This document shows positions 8,477 through 13,734 of a DNA stretch of 31,874 nt, piece after piece. The notes below the pieces were generated by a model. That model was not told where the DNA came from. It ran no database searches and saw only the letters and a list, made by a program, of their open reading frames with translations. Made by a program: the position numbers and the translations under genes. Numbering within the stretch: position 1 is the first letter of the stretch; every line of letters begins with the position of its first letter. Origin of the DNA: a virus; the IMG/VR virus record IMGVR_UViG_3300020156_000068, positions 1-31,874 of that record. One strand, 5' to 3'.

Positions 8477-8948
8477 CGCCAATTTCTTCAATGCGCTTGT
8501 TAAGCATAGCGATATTAATGTCCATGCGTTCAATCTCCTTCTTGTTGAGTAGCACTCGGTTTTCTTCCTCGAAGATAGCCTTAGAAGCCTGAGCCTCAAC
8601 GGCACGCATTTCCTTTAGCACCTGAGCCTTGCCTTTAGCGTTAGGTTTAGTGTCTGCCTCGGCGATGTTGGCTTTGAGTTCGTTGAAGTGGCCTCGCTTG
8701 GTTTCTAATAGGGCTTCAAGAACCATCTGAGATTGAACAATGATCTCCTTCTTTGCTGCTAGGTCGTTTATCTGCTCCTTAATAGTAGCTATACGGACAG
8801 ACAGTGGCTCTGGATCGCCGTCTTCAAATGGGATCATGACGTGGCCGTCAGAAACGAGAATGTGCATACCCTTTGCGAGCGGGTATGTGGCTAGTAGGGC
8901 ATTGACTTCTTTATAGTCTGCAATGTTGAACGAATGTACTCTGAGCAT
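8463..8948 (-). CDS. Coiled-coil protein, first gene of packaging operon
   Basis: This 161-residue protein has an N-terminal mixed domain (about residues 1-50, including HILVSDGHVMIPFEDGD) and then a long coiled coil to the C-terminus (IKEQINDLAAKKEI to IAMLNKRIEEIGDEKA). It is the first protein gene after the promoter at 9135 and the tRNA-like RNA at 8973-9127. No Shine-Dalgarno precedes ATG 8948. Not recognised; a regulatory or structural role cannot be told apart. Confidence 0.65.
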   Translation of the reverse strand: MLRVHSFNIADYKEVNALLATYPLAKGMHILVSDGHVMIPFEDGDPEPLSVRIATIKEQINDLAAKKEIIVQSQMVLEALLETKRGHFNELKANIAEADTKPNAKGKAQVLKEMRAVEAQASKAIFEEENRVLLNKKEIERMDINIAMLNKRIEEIGDEKA

Positions 8949-8972
8949 TTATGTGAAATTACTTTGTAATGT

Positions 8973-9127
8973 GCCCGATCTCCGAATTGAACGGAGCGCC
9001 TTGCCATAAGGTTGGAGAGGGATCACTCCCTTAATGTTGAACGCATTAAATTGAGGGCAAGAGGAGCGCGGCGAACCTGCGCGGGCAAAAGGTGGCATTA
9101 AACAGAGGGTCGATACTCTGCGCCACC
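8973..9127 (-). ncRNA. tRNA-like structured RNA in the packaging-operon leader
   Basis: On the minus strand, hairpin GGTGGC/GCCACC (9122-9127 with 9091-9096, enclosing CAGAG/CTCTG) is followed by a cloverleaf. It has an acceptor-like GCCCG/CGGGC, a short GCGC/GCGC arm in the D-arm position, a long central arm closed by CTTGCC/GGCAAG (9000-9005 with 9056-9061) holding TTAATG/CATTAA with a 7-nt loop, and a T-arm CTCCG-TTCAATT-CGGAG (8980-8996). Exactly 7 nt of acceptor strand and an A follow the T-arm. No anticodon arm of normal size and no CCA are present, so it is not a working tRNA. An extended -10 promoter lies just upstream. Confidence 0.55.
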
Positions 9128-9134
9128 GCTATGG

Positions 9135-9143
9135 ATTATAACA
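9135..9143 (-). promoter_or_regulatory. Extended -10 promoter TGTTATAAT
   Basis: The minus strand reads TGTTATAAT, a perfect -10 with the TGn extension. Transcription would start near 9128, directly at the first hairpin of the tRNA-like RNA, and continue into the 161-residue gene and the terminase/head operon. It sits immediately after a strong terminator. Confidence 0.7.
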
Positions 9144-9144
9144 T

Positions 9145-9179
9145 AAAAAAGCCCAGCCCTCGATCTGGGAAGGGCTGGG
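9145..9179 (-). terminator. Intrinsic terminator after 9219-9536 gene
   Basis: A 9-bp perfect stem (CCCAGCCCT/AGGGCTGGG, 9152-9160 with 9171-9179) is followed on the minus strand by a T6 run. It separates the short exported-protein gene from the packaging operon. Confidence 0.85.
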
Positions 9180-9218
9180 TTGTGGATAGTTGCCGCCGCT
9201 GGCCGCTCTTAGAGGCGG

Positions 9219-9536
9219 CTAGAAAAGGGTACGCTTCGGTCTAATGAGAGCGCAGGTAGGCTTATTCTTTTTGAAATAGTAGACGATCATTCCCGGAGGC
9301 TTATTGGTGGCGTATCTGATGGAATCGGCCGTCGTTTTGATCTTCTTTGTCCGGCGCACTCCTGCAACCACGGCGCAGGGGTTCTTTGGGTCGGCGAAAC
9401 GTATCTCGATTGTGAACCGTTTGGTCTTAGCTTCGGCGGGTGGGATTTCAAAAAAGAAGACGAAGAAGATCGCGGTGGCTCCGGCCAGTGCGAGAGCGTA
9501 CAGGATCAGCTTCTTTGGCGTGAGAATTTCGGACAT
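9219..9536 (-). CDS. Small exported or anchored protein
   Basis: A GGAGG lies seven bases before ATG 9536 but only two bases before ATG 9542, so the second ATG is preferred, giving 105 residues (MSEILTPKKLILYALALAGA). One hydrophobic segment (about residues 9-31) ends in PPAEAKTK, a plausible signal-peptidase site. The rest is basic and beta-rich with two cysteines (about residues 54 and 96). It is a single-gene unit ended by the terminator at 9145-9179 and divergent from the XRE gene, so it could be a lysogeny-expressed envelope protein, which is inference. Confidence 0.65.
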   Translation of the reverse strand: MSEILTPKKLILYALALAGATAIFFVFFFEIPPAEAKTKRFTIEIRFADPKNPCAVVAGVRRTKKIKTTADSIRYATNKPPGMIVYYFKKNKPTCALIRPKRTLF

Positions 9537-9649
9537 TTTCATTCCTCCCTAATCGGCTCCCGTTCAAACAACCCAACCGAAATATAACTGTTTGGAATAA
9601 TTGGCAACCGGAATTTACGCCAGCCGTTGTCTTCAGAGAGTTCAACGGA

Positions 9650-9895
9650 ATGCGTAATGCCCTGTATTCGCCGCTTAATGCGCGGCTTTGTAAACGGATT
9701 AAGGAAGCGCGGCTGGCGGCGGGGATGACGCAAACTGAATTGGCCGAAGCCACCGGCCGCACTCAGGCGTACATTTCCAAGTTTGAGAAGGGACAGCTAA
9801 GGCTGGACGTGGCGGATTTCGTGATCTTTGCCCAATGTCTCAAGCTCGATGCTCACGCCCTGCTCGATGAGCTGATGGAAGAAGGCCCGCGCTAG
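9650..9895 (+). CDS. XRE-family helix-turn-helix regulator
   Basis: This 81-residue protein is a compact Cro/C1-type HTH_3 domain: LCKRIKEARLAAGMTQTELA, EATGRTQAYISKFEKGQLRL, DVADFVIFAQCLKLDAHALL. It has no extra dimerisation or protease domain, so it resembles a Cro-like or minimal repressor protein. It is one of only two plus-strand genes and is divergent from the exported-protein gene. The shared promoter region (9543-9649) holds two near-identical 10-mers (CAACCGAAAT and CAACCGGAAT) that could be operators. A 7-bp hairpin overlaps its stop. It is the best candidate for the lysogeny switch regulator. Confidence 0.85.
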   Translation: MRNALYSPLNARLCKRIKEARLAAGMTQTELAEATGRTQAYISKFEKGQLRLDVADFVIFAQCLKLDAHALLDELMEEGPR

Positions 9896-9907
9896 GCGGG
9901 CCATAAA

Positions 9908-10030
9908 TCAGGTGCGGTAGATGCTGCGGCGGTTAATGGCCCTGATCCGCTTCTTTATGCCCGTGAGGGGATTGAGATAGCGGGCGAGCTTCTTGACAGG
10001 GCCGGTCTTTCTCCTTCTGCGTCTTGCCAT
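9908..10030 (-). CDS. 40-residue highly basic protein (second of a pair)
   Basis: From ATG 10030 the product is MARRRRRKTGPVKKLARYLN followed by PLTGIKKRIRAINRRSIYRT. About 40 percent of the residues are Arg or Lys. The ATG overlaps the stop of the upstream gene (TGATG), so translation is coupled. The upstream sibling also begins MARRR. Such proteins resemble DNA-condensing or nucleoprotein components, but no family is recognised. Confidence 0.6.
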   Translation of the reverse strand: MARRRRRKTGPVKKLARYLNPLTGIKKRIRAINRRSIYRT

Positions 10031-10173
10031 CACAGCCCCCAGCTCTTGTGAACCTTGATCGGTCCGAACAGGCCGTTCTTGCGGTGACGGCGATAGTAGC
10101 TCCGCGCTGCGTTCACTTCCTTCCGCACCCGCCGGATTGTGCGGAATATCTTGAATTTCCTGCGTCTTGCCAT
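10030..10173 (-). CDS. 47-residue highly basic protein (first of a pair)
   Basis: ATG 10173 is preceded by TAGGAG seven bases upstream. The product is MARRRKFKIFRTIRRVRKEV, then NAARSYYRRHRKNGLFGPIK, then VHKSWGL. Arg and Lys dominate. Its TGA stop overlaps the next ATG. The shared MARRR start and coupling suggest an old duplication or a two-subunit basic complex. Possible roles are DNA binding or condensation; unproven. Confidence 0.65.
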   Translation of the reverse strand: MARRRKFKIFRTIRRVRKEVNAARSYYRRHRKNGLFGPIKVHKSWGL

Positions 10174-10295
10174 TTTGATCTCCTATGGTTGGCGAGATCA
10201 GTGAGACAGGAAACAGAAGGGCTGTCACCGTTTGGTATGGGGTGAGCTGGTGGGCCATTAGGGGTGGTGGTGGCCTATGAGGAACTATCACTTTT

Positions 10296-10323
10296 AAAAA
10301 AAACCCGCCAAATAATGACGGGT
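10296..10323 (-). terminator. Intrinsic terminator after DUF932 operon
   Basis: A stem of 7 bp with one wobble (ACCCGTC/GGCGGGT on the minus strand, 10317-10323 with 10303-10309) is followed by T8. It ends the two-gene unit 11216-10337. Confidence 0.85.
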
Positions 10324-10336
10324 AGTTGGTCGGCGA

Positions 10337-10486
10337 TCAGGCCGCCGTGGCGAAAAGTGCCACGATCACGATGCCGACAACGATATAGGGAAGGTTCTGC
10401 CAGAAGAATGAGGGAGGCTTACGCTTCTCGAACATTTCGATCTGCTGCCCTTCGCCCTGGTATTTGCGGATGCGGTCGTTCAGCAT
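10337..10486 (-). CDS. 49-residue tail-anchored membrane protein
   Basis: AAGGAG lies six bases before ATG 10486, fixing this start rather than one 14 codons upstream. The product starts MLNDRIRKYQGEGQQIEMFE and ends in a single transmembrane segment (LPYIVVGIVIVALFATAA). It would insert by its C-terminus with the charged part inside. It follows the DUF932 gene with a 13-base gap and shares its promoter and terminator. Function unknown. Confidence 0.65.
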   Translation of the reverse strand: MLNDRIRKYQGEGQQIEMFEKRKPPSFFWQNLPYIVVGIVIVALFATAA

Positions 10487-10499
10487 TGGAGTTCTCCTT

Positions 10500-11216
10500 T
10501 CAGTGGATGCGCTGGCAAACACCATCAATTACTTGGTGCAAGCGCGTGGTGACGGTGGGCTTCTCCATCACCTTGCCGGTCAGAGCGAAGGTGGTGGCAT
10601 TGAAGAGGCGCCAGGCGGTCTTGTCGCCCCAATCGCACTCCGGCTGCTCCCATTGCCGAAGAACATCGGCGATGCGAGTGACGTTGATAATGTCATCGCG
10701 GTACATCCGCATTATCGCCAGATCAGCGTCGTCGTCCGAAAGCTCGGTCTGCTGATAGACAGACAGCTTCTTCTGCTGGGCTTCTCGCTGTTCCGCGATA
10801 GGCTCGATCAGCTCTCCGATCAGGCCGGGGAGCCGCATTTTCAGCTTGGCGCTGTGCTTGGTCTTGATGACGGAATCGCCGACGAAGGCGAGGTTGTCAC
10901 AGACGAAGACCGACGATCCGAACGACACGCCCACGGGCAGGGACTTGTCGTGCGAGTTGCGAAGCCCCACGACATCCGTGTAGCCGGTGTATGGCGACTT
11001 CAGCGTGAGAACTCCGAAGAAGCGCATACCGTCCGGCGTCACGCCAAAGTGCTGTTCGGTGATCTCATGTCCGTAGTAGCCAAGGCTATGGGAGATGAGA
11101 TCGACCAGCCGGAAGTGCGGTACGGGTACGTGGGTGGCGGTGGGTTCGGGGGTTTCGAGCTGTCGTAGGCCGTCGTAGTCTACGGGGTTAGCGCCCGCAT
11201 GTAGAACGAGAGTCAT
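10500..11216 (-). CDS. DUF932-like phage/plasmid protein
   Basis: This 238-residue protein contains the run VVGLRNSHDKSLPVGVSFGS followed by SVFVCDNLAFVGDS, the hallmark of the DUF932 (phage/plasmid-like) family. Family members are common on plasmids and phages and have no firmly established role. Length is near the short end of the family. An AGGAG ten bases upstream supports ATG 11216, and an extended -10 (TGGTAAAAT) lies at 11250-11258. Confidence 0.75.
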   Translation of the reverse strand: MTLVLHAGANPVDYDGLRQLETPEPTATHVPVPHFRLVDLISHSLGYYGHEITEQHFGVTPDGMRFFGVLTLKSPYTGYTDVVGLRNSHDKSLPVGVSFGSSVFVCDNLAFVGDSVIKTKHSAKLKMRLPGLIGELIEPIAEQREAQQKKLSVYQQTELSDDDADLAIMRMYRDDIINVTRIADVLRQWEQPECDWGDKTAWRLFNATTFALTGKVMEKPTVTTRLHQVIDGVCQRIH

Positions 11217-11249
11217 TTCAATGTACTCCTACTTGTTGATCCTTTCACC

Positions 11250-11258
11250 ATTTTACCA
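11250..11258 (-). promoter_or_regulatory. Extended -10 promoter TGGTAAAAT
   Basis: Minus-strand TGGTAAAAT lies 34 bases upstream of the DUF932 ATG. A wobble-containing inverted repeat TTGTGTCG/CGATACAA (about 11308-11332) lies upstream and could be an operator. Confidence 0.5.
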
Positions 11259-11327
11259 CACCCTATTTGCTCGTTGTTTTTCCGATTAAAGTATTAGCTT
11301 GTATCGCCACAATTTCGACACAACTAT

Positions 11328-11360
11328 TAACGAAAAAGAAAAGGCTCCAGTGAGGAGCCT
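11328..11360 (-). terminator. Intrinsic terminator overlapping primase stop
   Basis: The 7-bp stem AGGCTCC/GGAGCCT (11342-11348 with 11354-11360) overlaps the primase stop codon and is followed on the minus strand by a T-rich tract (TTTTCTTTTTCG). Confidence 0.8.
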
Positions 11361-11982
11361 ATAGATGCCACTTAGGAGGCAACAGTACGTCGCTTCCTAG
11401 TGAAATGTAGCCGATCAAGCGGCCATCTGCTAAACGCAGTGGAAGAGCTAAACGCCCTTTGTGGTGGCCTCTTGGTGCATAACCTAGACCTAAAGACTGG
11501 GCGATCTCTGGTGGAAACCCCAATGCTTCTACGGTCGGGTGTGCTGGCTCAAGATAGGGTAGCTCACGGAAACCACGTTCCATTGAGCTACCCGTCTCCT
11601 TCTCTTCGGGAGCTTTGTTCTCCTCTGCGGAGAAATTGTTATTGGACATTCCTTTTGGCTGGTCGGGCTTTTGTCCGGCTGGCCTTTTTTCCGCTAACTC
11701 TTTGAAGACGGCGTAGGGTTTCGATTGGCGAACGTGAGCCAGTAGGCCGACACGATCACCACCTACTTTTTCACCGAAGCAATAAAATACTCCGGCGTTC
11801 CCCTTTTCGTCTGGTTGGTCGGGTGTGACTACCAGACTGCGCTTGCCGCCTTTGTGTACCGGACATTCGCAACGGTACGACTTGCCATCTTTCTTAAACG
11901 GCAAGCCCGTCATATCCATCAACTCTTCTATCGAGTAGGAGAGTAGTATGGCGGTAAAATCTAGGAACGGGACGTTACCCAC
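11359..11982 (-). CDS. Truncated CHC2-type primase protein without toprim
   Basis: This 207-residue protein starts at GTG 11982 with AAGGAGG eight bases upstream. The N-terminal domain shows the CHC2 zinc-finger layout: C-E-C-P-V-H (about residues 38-43) and G-V-F-Y-C-F-G (about 65-71). The usual final cysteine after this point is replaced (CFGEKVGGD), so one zinc ligand may be missing or supplied by the extra Cys in CEC. The C-terminal part (GRLALPLRLADGRLIGYISL) resembles the primase core entry. The protein ends before any toprim catalytic motif. It may recruit a host primase, bind DNA, or be degraded; there is no second primase gene here. Confidence 0.7.
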   Translation of the reverse strand: MGNVPFLDFTAILLSYSIEELMDMTGLPFKKDGKSYRCECPVHKGGKRSLVVTPDQPDEKGNAGVFYCFGEKVGGDRVGLLAHVRQSKPYAVFKELAEKRPAGQKPDQPKGMSNNNFSAEENKAPEEKETGSSMERGFRELPYLEPAHPTVEALGFPPEIAQSLGLGYAPRGHHKGRLALPLRLADGRLIGYISLGSDVLLPPKWHL

Positions 11983-12015
11983 AGCCTCCTCCTTTTAGTT
12001 GTACTATCTTGGTGT

Positions 12016-12024
12016 ATTATAGCA
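12016..12024 (-). promoter_or_regulatory. Extended -10 promoter TGCTATAAT for primase
   Basis: Minus-strand TGCTATAAT would start transcription near 12009, 27 bases before the primase GTG. The same bases read TATTAT on the plus strand (12015-12020), which could serve the hammerhead RNA divergently; that second use is weaker. Confidence 0.6.
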
Positions 12025-12034
12025 CCTAGAGTAG

Positions 12035-12219
12035 ATGGTGTGTTGTCCCCGTGGGTTCGCTCGATAGGTTACTGCGAACATCTGGACTTGCTACCTTAAA
12101 TGGTACGGCTGATGAGACATTAGTCGAAACGGAGCGTTGTTGCTCCGTCCCGTGGAGTTTCCCCAGCAAGTGAATAACTGGAAACCTTAGCCTATCGCCC
12201 TTCGGGGACAACACACCAT
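12035..12219 (+). ncRNA. Structured RNA carrying a hammerhead ribozyme
   Basis: A perfect 17-bp helix (12035-12051 with 12203-12219) closes the element. Inside are CGATAGG/CCTATCG (about 12062-12068 with 12191-12197) and ACTTGCT/AGCAAGT (about 12086-12092 with 12165-12171), then a small hairpin TACC/GGTA and a complete type I hammerhead core (12105-12153). The nested helices extend stem I, so the ribozyme sits at the tip of a long arm. There is no matching open frame. The RNA lies upstream of a second structured stretch and the 70-codon gene on the same strand. The closing helix after cleavage would hold both halves together. Confidence 0.75.
12105..12153 (+). ncRNA. Type I hammerhead ribozyme core
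   Basis: All conserved parts are present in order: stem I strand ACGG (12105-12108), CUGAUGA (12109-12115), stem II GAC-AUUA-GUC (12116-12125), GAAA (12126-12129), stem III with A15.1-U16.1 and CGGAGC/GCUCCG around a 6-nt loop (12130-12147), U then C at 12148-12149, and stem I strand CCGU (12150-12153). Predicted self-cleavage is after C12149 (GUC). Stem II has only 3 bp, short but possible. Stems II and III are capped and stem I is open, making it type I. Confidence 0.8.
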
Positions 12220-12238
12220 AGAGTTGTAGGTTGATGGG

Positions 12239-12422
12239 GGACGGAGCAATACGCAGGAAGCTACTATCCGTCGCGCGGTTCGTGTCCTAGGCACGCTGAT
12301 CCGTAGCTGAAATAAATGCGCGGTTCCCCACCAGCCTATAACCACAGACGTTTGTTGATGACCGTGTGAGAGCGCGAACCTCTTGGTAATCGTTCGCCCA
12401 CGGTTTCACCAGCAAATGTCTG
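12239..12422 (+). ncRNA. Second structured leader RNA before the 70-codon gene
   Basis: Between the hammerhead element and ATG 12438 there are nested arms. CAGACGTTTG pairs with CAAATGTCTG (12345-12354 with 12413-12422, one wobble), enclosing ACCGTG/CACGGT (12361-12366 with 12399-12404) and GCGAAC/GTTCGC (12374-12379 with 12392-12397). The upstream part has GACGGA/TCCGTC and two copies of GCGCGGTTC. The ending TTTCACCAGCAA...CTGGAAA resembles the hammerhead element's TTTCCCCAGCAA...CTGGAAA, hinting at a related fold. The AAGGAG of the gene follows the outer stem directly. Confidence 0.5.
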
Positions 12423-12437
12423 GAAAGGAGAAGTACA

Positions 12438-12650
12438 ATGGCTAAGAACAACGCACCTGTACACACCATTCGCATCGGGTATGTGAAAGCCAGTATTTGG
12501 CAGAACGGCGAACATCACAACGTTACGGTCGTCCGCGCCTACAAGGACAACGAAGGCAAGTGGCAGGACGGCGATTCGTTCTCCCACGGCGACCTGCCTA
12601 CGCTGGCGAAAGTCGCAGAAATGGCGTGTGACTGGATCAGCGAACAATAG
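12438..12650 (+). CDS. 70-residue conserved small protein
   Basis: ATG 12438 has AAGGAG seven bases upstream. The pattern HTIRIGYVKASIWQNGEHHN, then RAYKDNEGKWQDGDSFSHGD, then LPTLAKVAEMACDWISEQ matches a widespread small bacterial family seen in several phyla whose function I cannot name with confidence; two beta strands and a C-terminal helix are apparent. It is a single plus-strand gene following two structured RNAs and ending in its own terminator. It may be expressed from the lysogen, since it opposes the lytic genes. Confidence 0.7.
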   Translation: MAKNNAPVHTIRIGYVKASIWQNGEHHNVTVVRAYKDNEGKWQDGDSFSHGDLPTLAKVAEMACDWISEQ

Positions 12651-12684
12651 CGGCGTGCATCCTCCCCCAGGCACGACCGCACCT

Positions 12685-12715
12685 ACAGCTTAGATTTATC
12701 TAGGCTGTCTTTTTT
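12685..12715 (+). terminator. Intrinsic terminator of the 70-codon gene
   Basis: Arms ACAGCTTAGAT (12685-12695) and ATCTAGGCTGT (12698-12708) pair with one wobble and are followed by a T6-rich run. It overlaps the 3' end of the opposing Replic_Relax gene. Confidence 0.8.
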
Positions 12716-13629
12716 ATTGTGAAGGGCTTTTTCCCTGCTGGCCTTATCCACTTGTCATTAAAGAGGTGTTTTAACAAACCCGGCGGCTTAAACGGTCGAT
12801 CAAACTCAGGCACAAGCCCAATCAATATGAACTTTGCTTTTTCCTCTTCCAAACGCTTTAGGAGCCTTCTTACTTTTACCTCGGTGGTAGTGACAAAAAG
12901 CATCACTAATTGCTCATCACGTCCAAAATCTTTGACGTACTGTTTTGTTGTGATGAAGTTATGATACTGACGAATACAACGCTGGTCTGTTTTAAGGTCG
13001 GGGTTGTTTGACTTCGATTTGCTGGTCTCGTTATTTCGATCAGCTTCAAGTGCAAAGGCAAGGTAACTCTCGTCTCCATAATCAATGGCAAACACGGCAT
13101 CGGCCGTGAGTGGTTTGAGATACCGCACGCCATCATTTCCGACAAAGGCCACTTTGACAGTCAATTCGTGTTTACCAAGATACTCGTGCGGAGGGATGTA
13201 TGTGTAGCCCTCCCGCTGACACATAATGTCCATCGTAGCCGTCACGCACGATACGAATAATTGGTGAACCATCCAACCAGTGGGCCGAAGAGCGTTAATC
13301 CACAGGTCATTCTCTTTGAGATAGGCTTTGCCTTTGTCGTCAAGATCGTAGCAGTAGTGGTTGTAGTTGGCGTTGGCTGTCTCCCACAGAGAACGTGGGC
13401 GATAGATGTAGCCGCCTAGCCAAAGCCGCTGGAGCTGCTTCTGGGCCACTCGGCGCTGACTGTCGGTCTTCTCGCCCTCCAGGTCAAAGAGGTACTGGGA
13501 AGGGAGCGGGCCGTGCAAGTTCAAGAACCGTAACCAGCGAATCTGCCGGTCGGTTGGTTTCAGCTCTATCCGTTCGTCGGGGAGCGGGCGTTCTCTGAAC
13601 ATCCCGCGGCCATATTGTTTCTTATCCAT
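12700..13629 (-). CDS. Replication-relaxation (Replic_Relax) family protein
   Basis: This 309-residue protein has an N-terminal winged-helix region (KPTDRQIRWLRFLNLHGPLP, QKQLQRLWLGGYIYRP, then YDLDDKGKAYLKEN). The core strand set includes LTADAVFAIDYGDESYLAFA followed by LEADRNNE; the D...E-x-DR spacing is typical of Replic_Relax proteins and resembles a nuclease-like fold. The family is implicated in plasmid replication and DNA relaxation and is often found beside VirD4/TraG ATPases, as here. It has its own promoter and stem-containing leader. The ATG touches an anti-Shine-Dalgarno-like sequence rather than a Shine-Dalgarno, which is odd. Confidence 0.8.
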   Translation of the reverse strand: MDKKQYGRGMFRERPLPDERIELKPTDRQIRWLRFLNLHGPLPSQYLFDLEGEKTDSQRRVAQKQLQRLWLGGYIYRPRSLWETANANYNHYCYDLDDKGKAYLKENDLWINALRPTGWMVHQLFVSCVTATMDIMCQREGYTYIPPHEYLGKHELTVKVAFVGNDGVRYLKPLTADAVFAIDYGDESYLAFALEADRNNETSKSKSNNPDLKTDQRCIRQYHNFITTKQYVKDFGRDEQLVMLFVTTTEVKVRRLLKRLEEEKAKFILIGLVPEFDRPFKPPGLLKHLFNDKWIRPAGKKPFTIKKTA

Positions 13630-13705
13630 AGAAAGGAGGTAACGCAGGGACGCATAGCCGCATACGTTTGGTATGAGGCGGAATGGCTAAGGTGAGCCGC
13701 CCTGC
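13629..13705 (-). promoter_or_regulatory. Structured leader with anti-Shine-Dalgarno-like sequence
   Basis: The minus-strand leader is closed by GCAGGG/CCCTGC (13700-13705 with 13644-13649). It contains CATAC/GTATG (about 13661-13675) and GGCGG/CCGCC arms. After the stem comes GTT then ACCTCCTTTCT, which runs directly into ATG 13629. That 11-mer equals the conserved 3' tail of bacterial 16S rRNA, the complement of a Shine-Dalgarno. A real role, such as pairing with a ribosome binding site elsewhere in the mRNA, is speculative. Confidence 0.45.
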
Positions 13706-13717
13706 TGTACTATGAAT

Positions 13718-13726
13718 ATAATATCA
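13718..13726 (-). promoter_or_regulatory. Extended -10 promoter TGATATTAT
   Basis: Minus-strand TGATATTAT lies just after the VirD4-like stop and would start transcription near 13711, directly at the leader stem of the Replic_Relax gene. Confidence 0.6.
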
Positions 13727-13734
13727 CGATTGCG

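Noticed and set aside
8339-8605. Full 88-codon version of the HicB-like gene
   Set aside because: The first 43 codons are antisense-like shadow of the coiled-coil gene in another frame; the internal ATG at 8476 gives the plausible protein.
10464-11168. Long plus-strand open frame opposite the DUF932 gene
   Set aside because: It is the antisense shadow of a clear family protein, has no ribosome binding site and shows no protein motif.
12295-12330. A second hammerhead core (CTGATCC...GAAA)
   Set aside because: Essential G8/A9 of CUGAUGA are missing and no stem III with a GUC site follows.
13633-13640. AAAGGAGGT on the plus strand as a ribosome site
   Set aside because: No plus-strand gene begins within a workable distance; nearby ATGs give frames of about ten codons or fewer.
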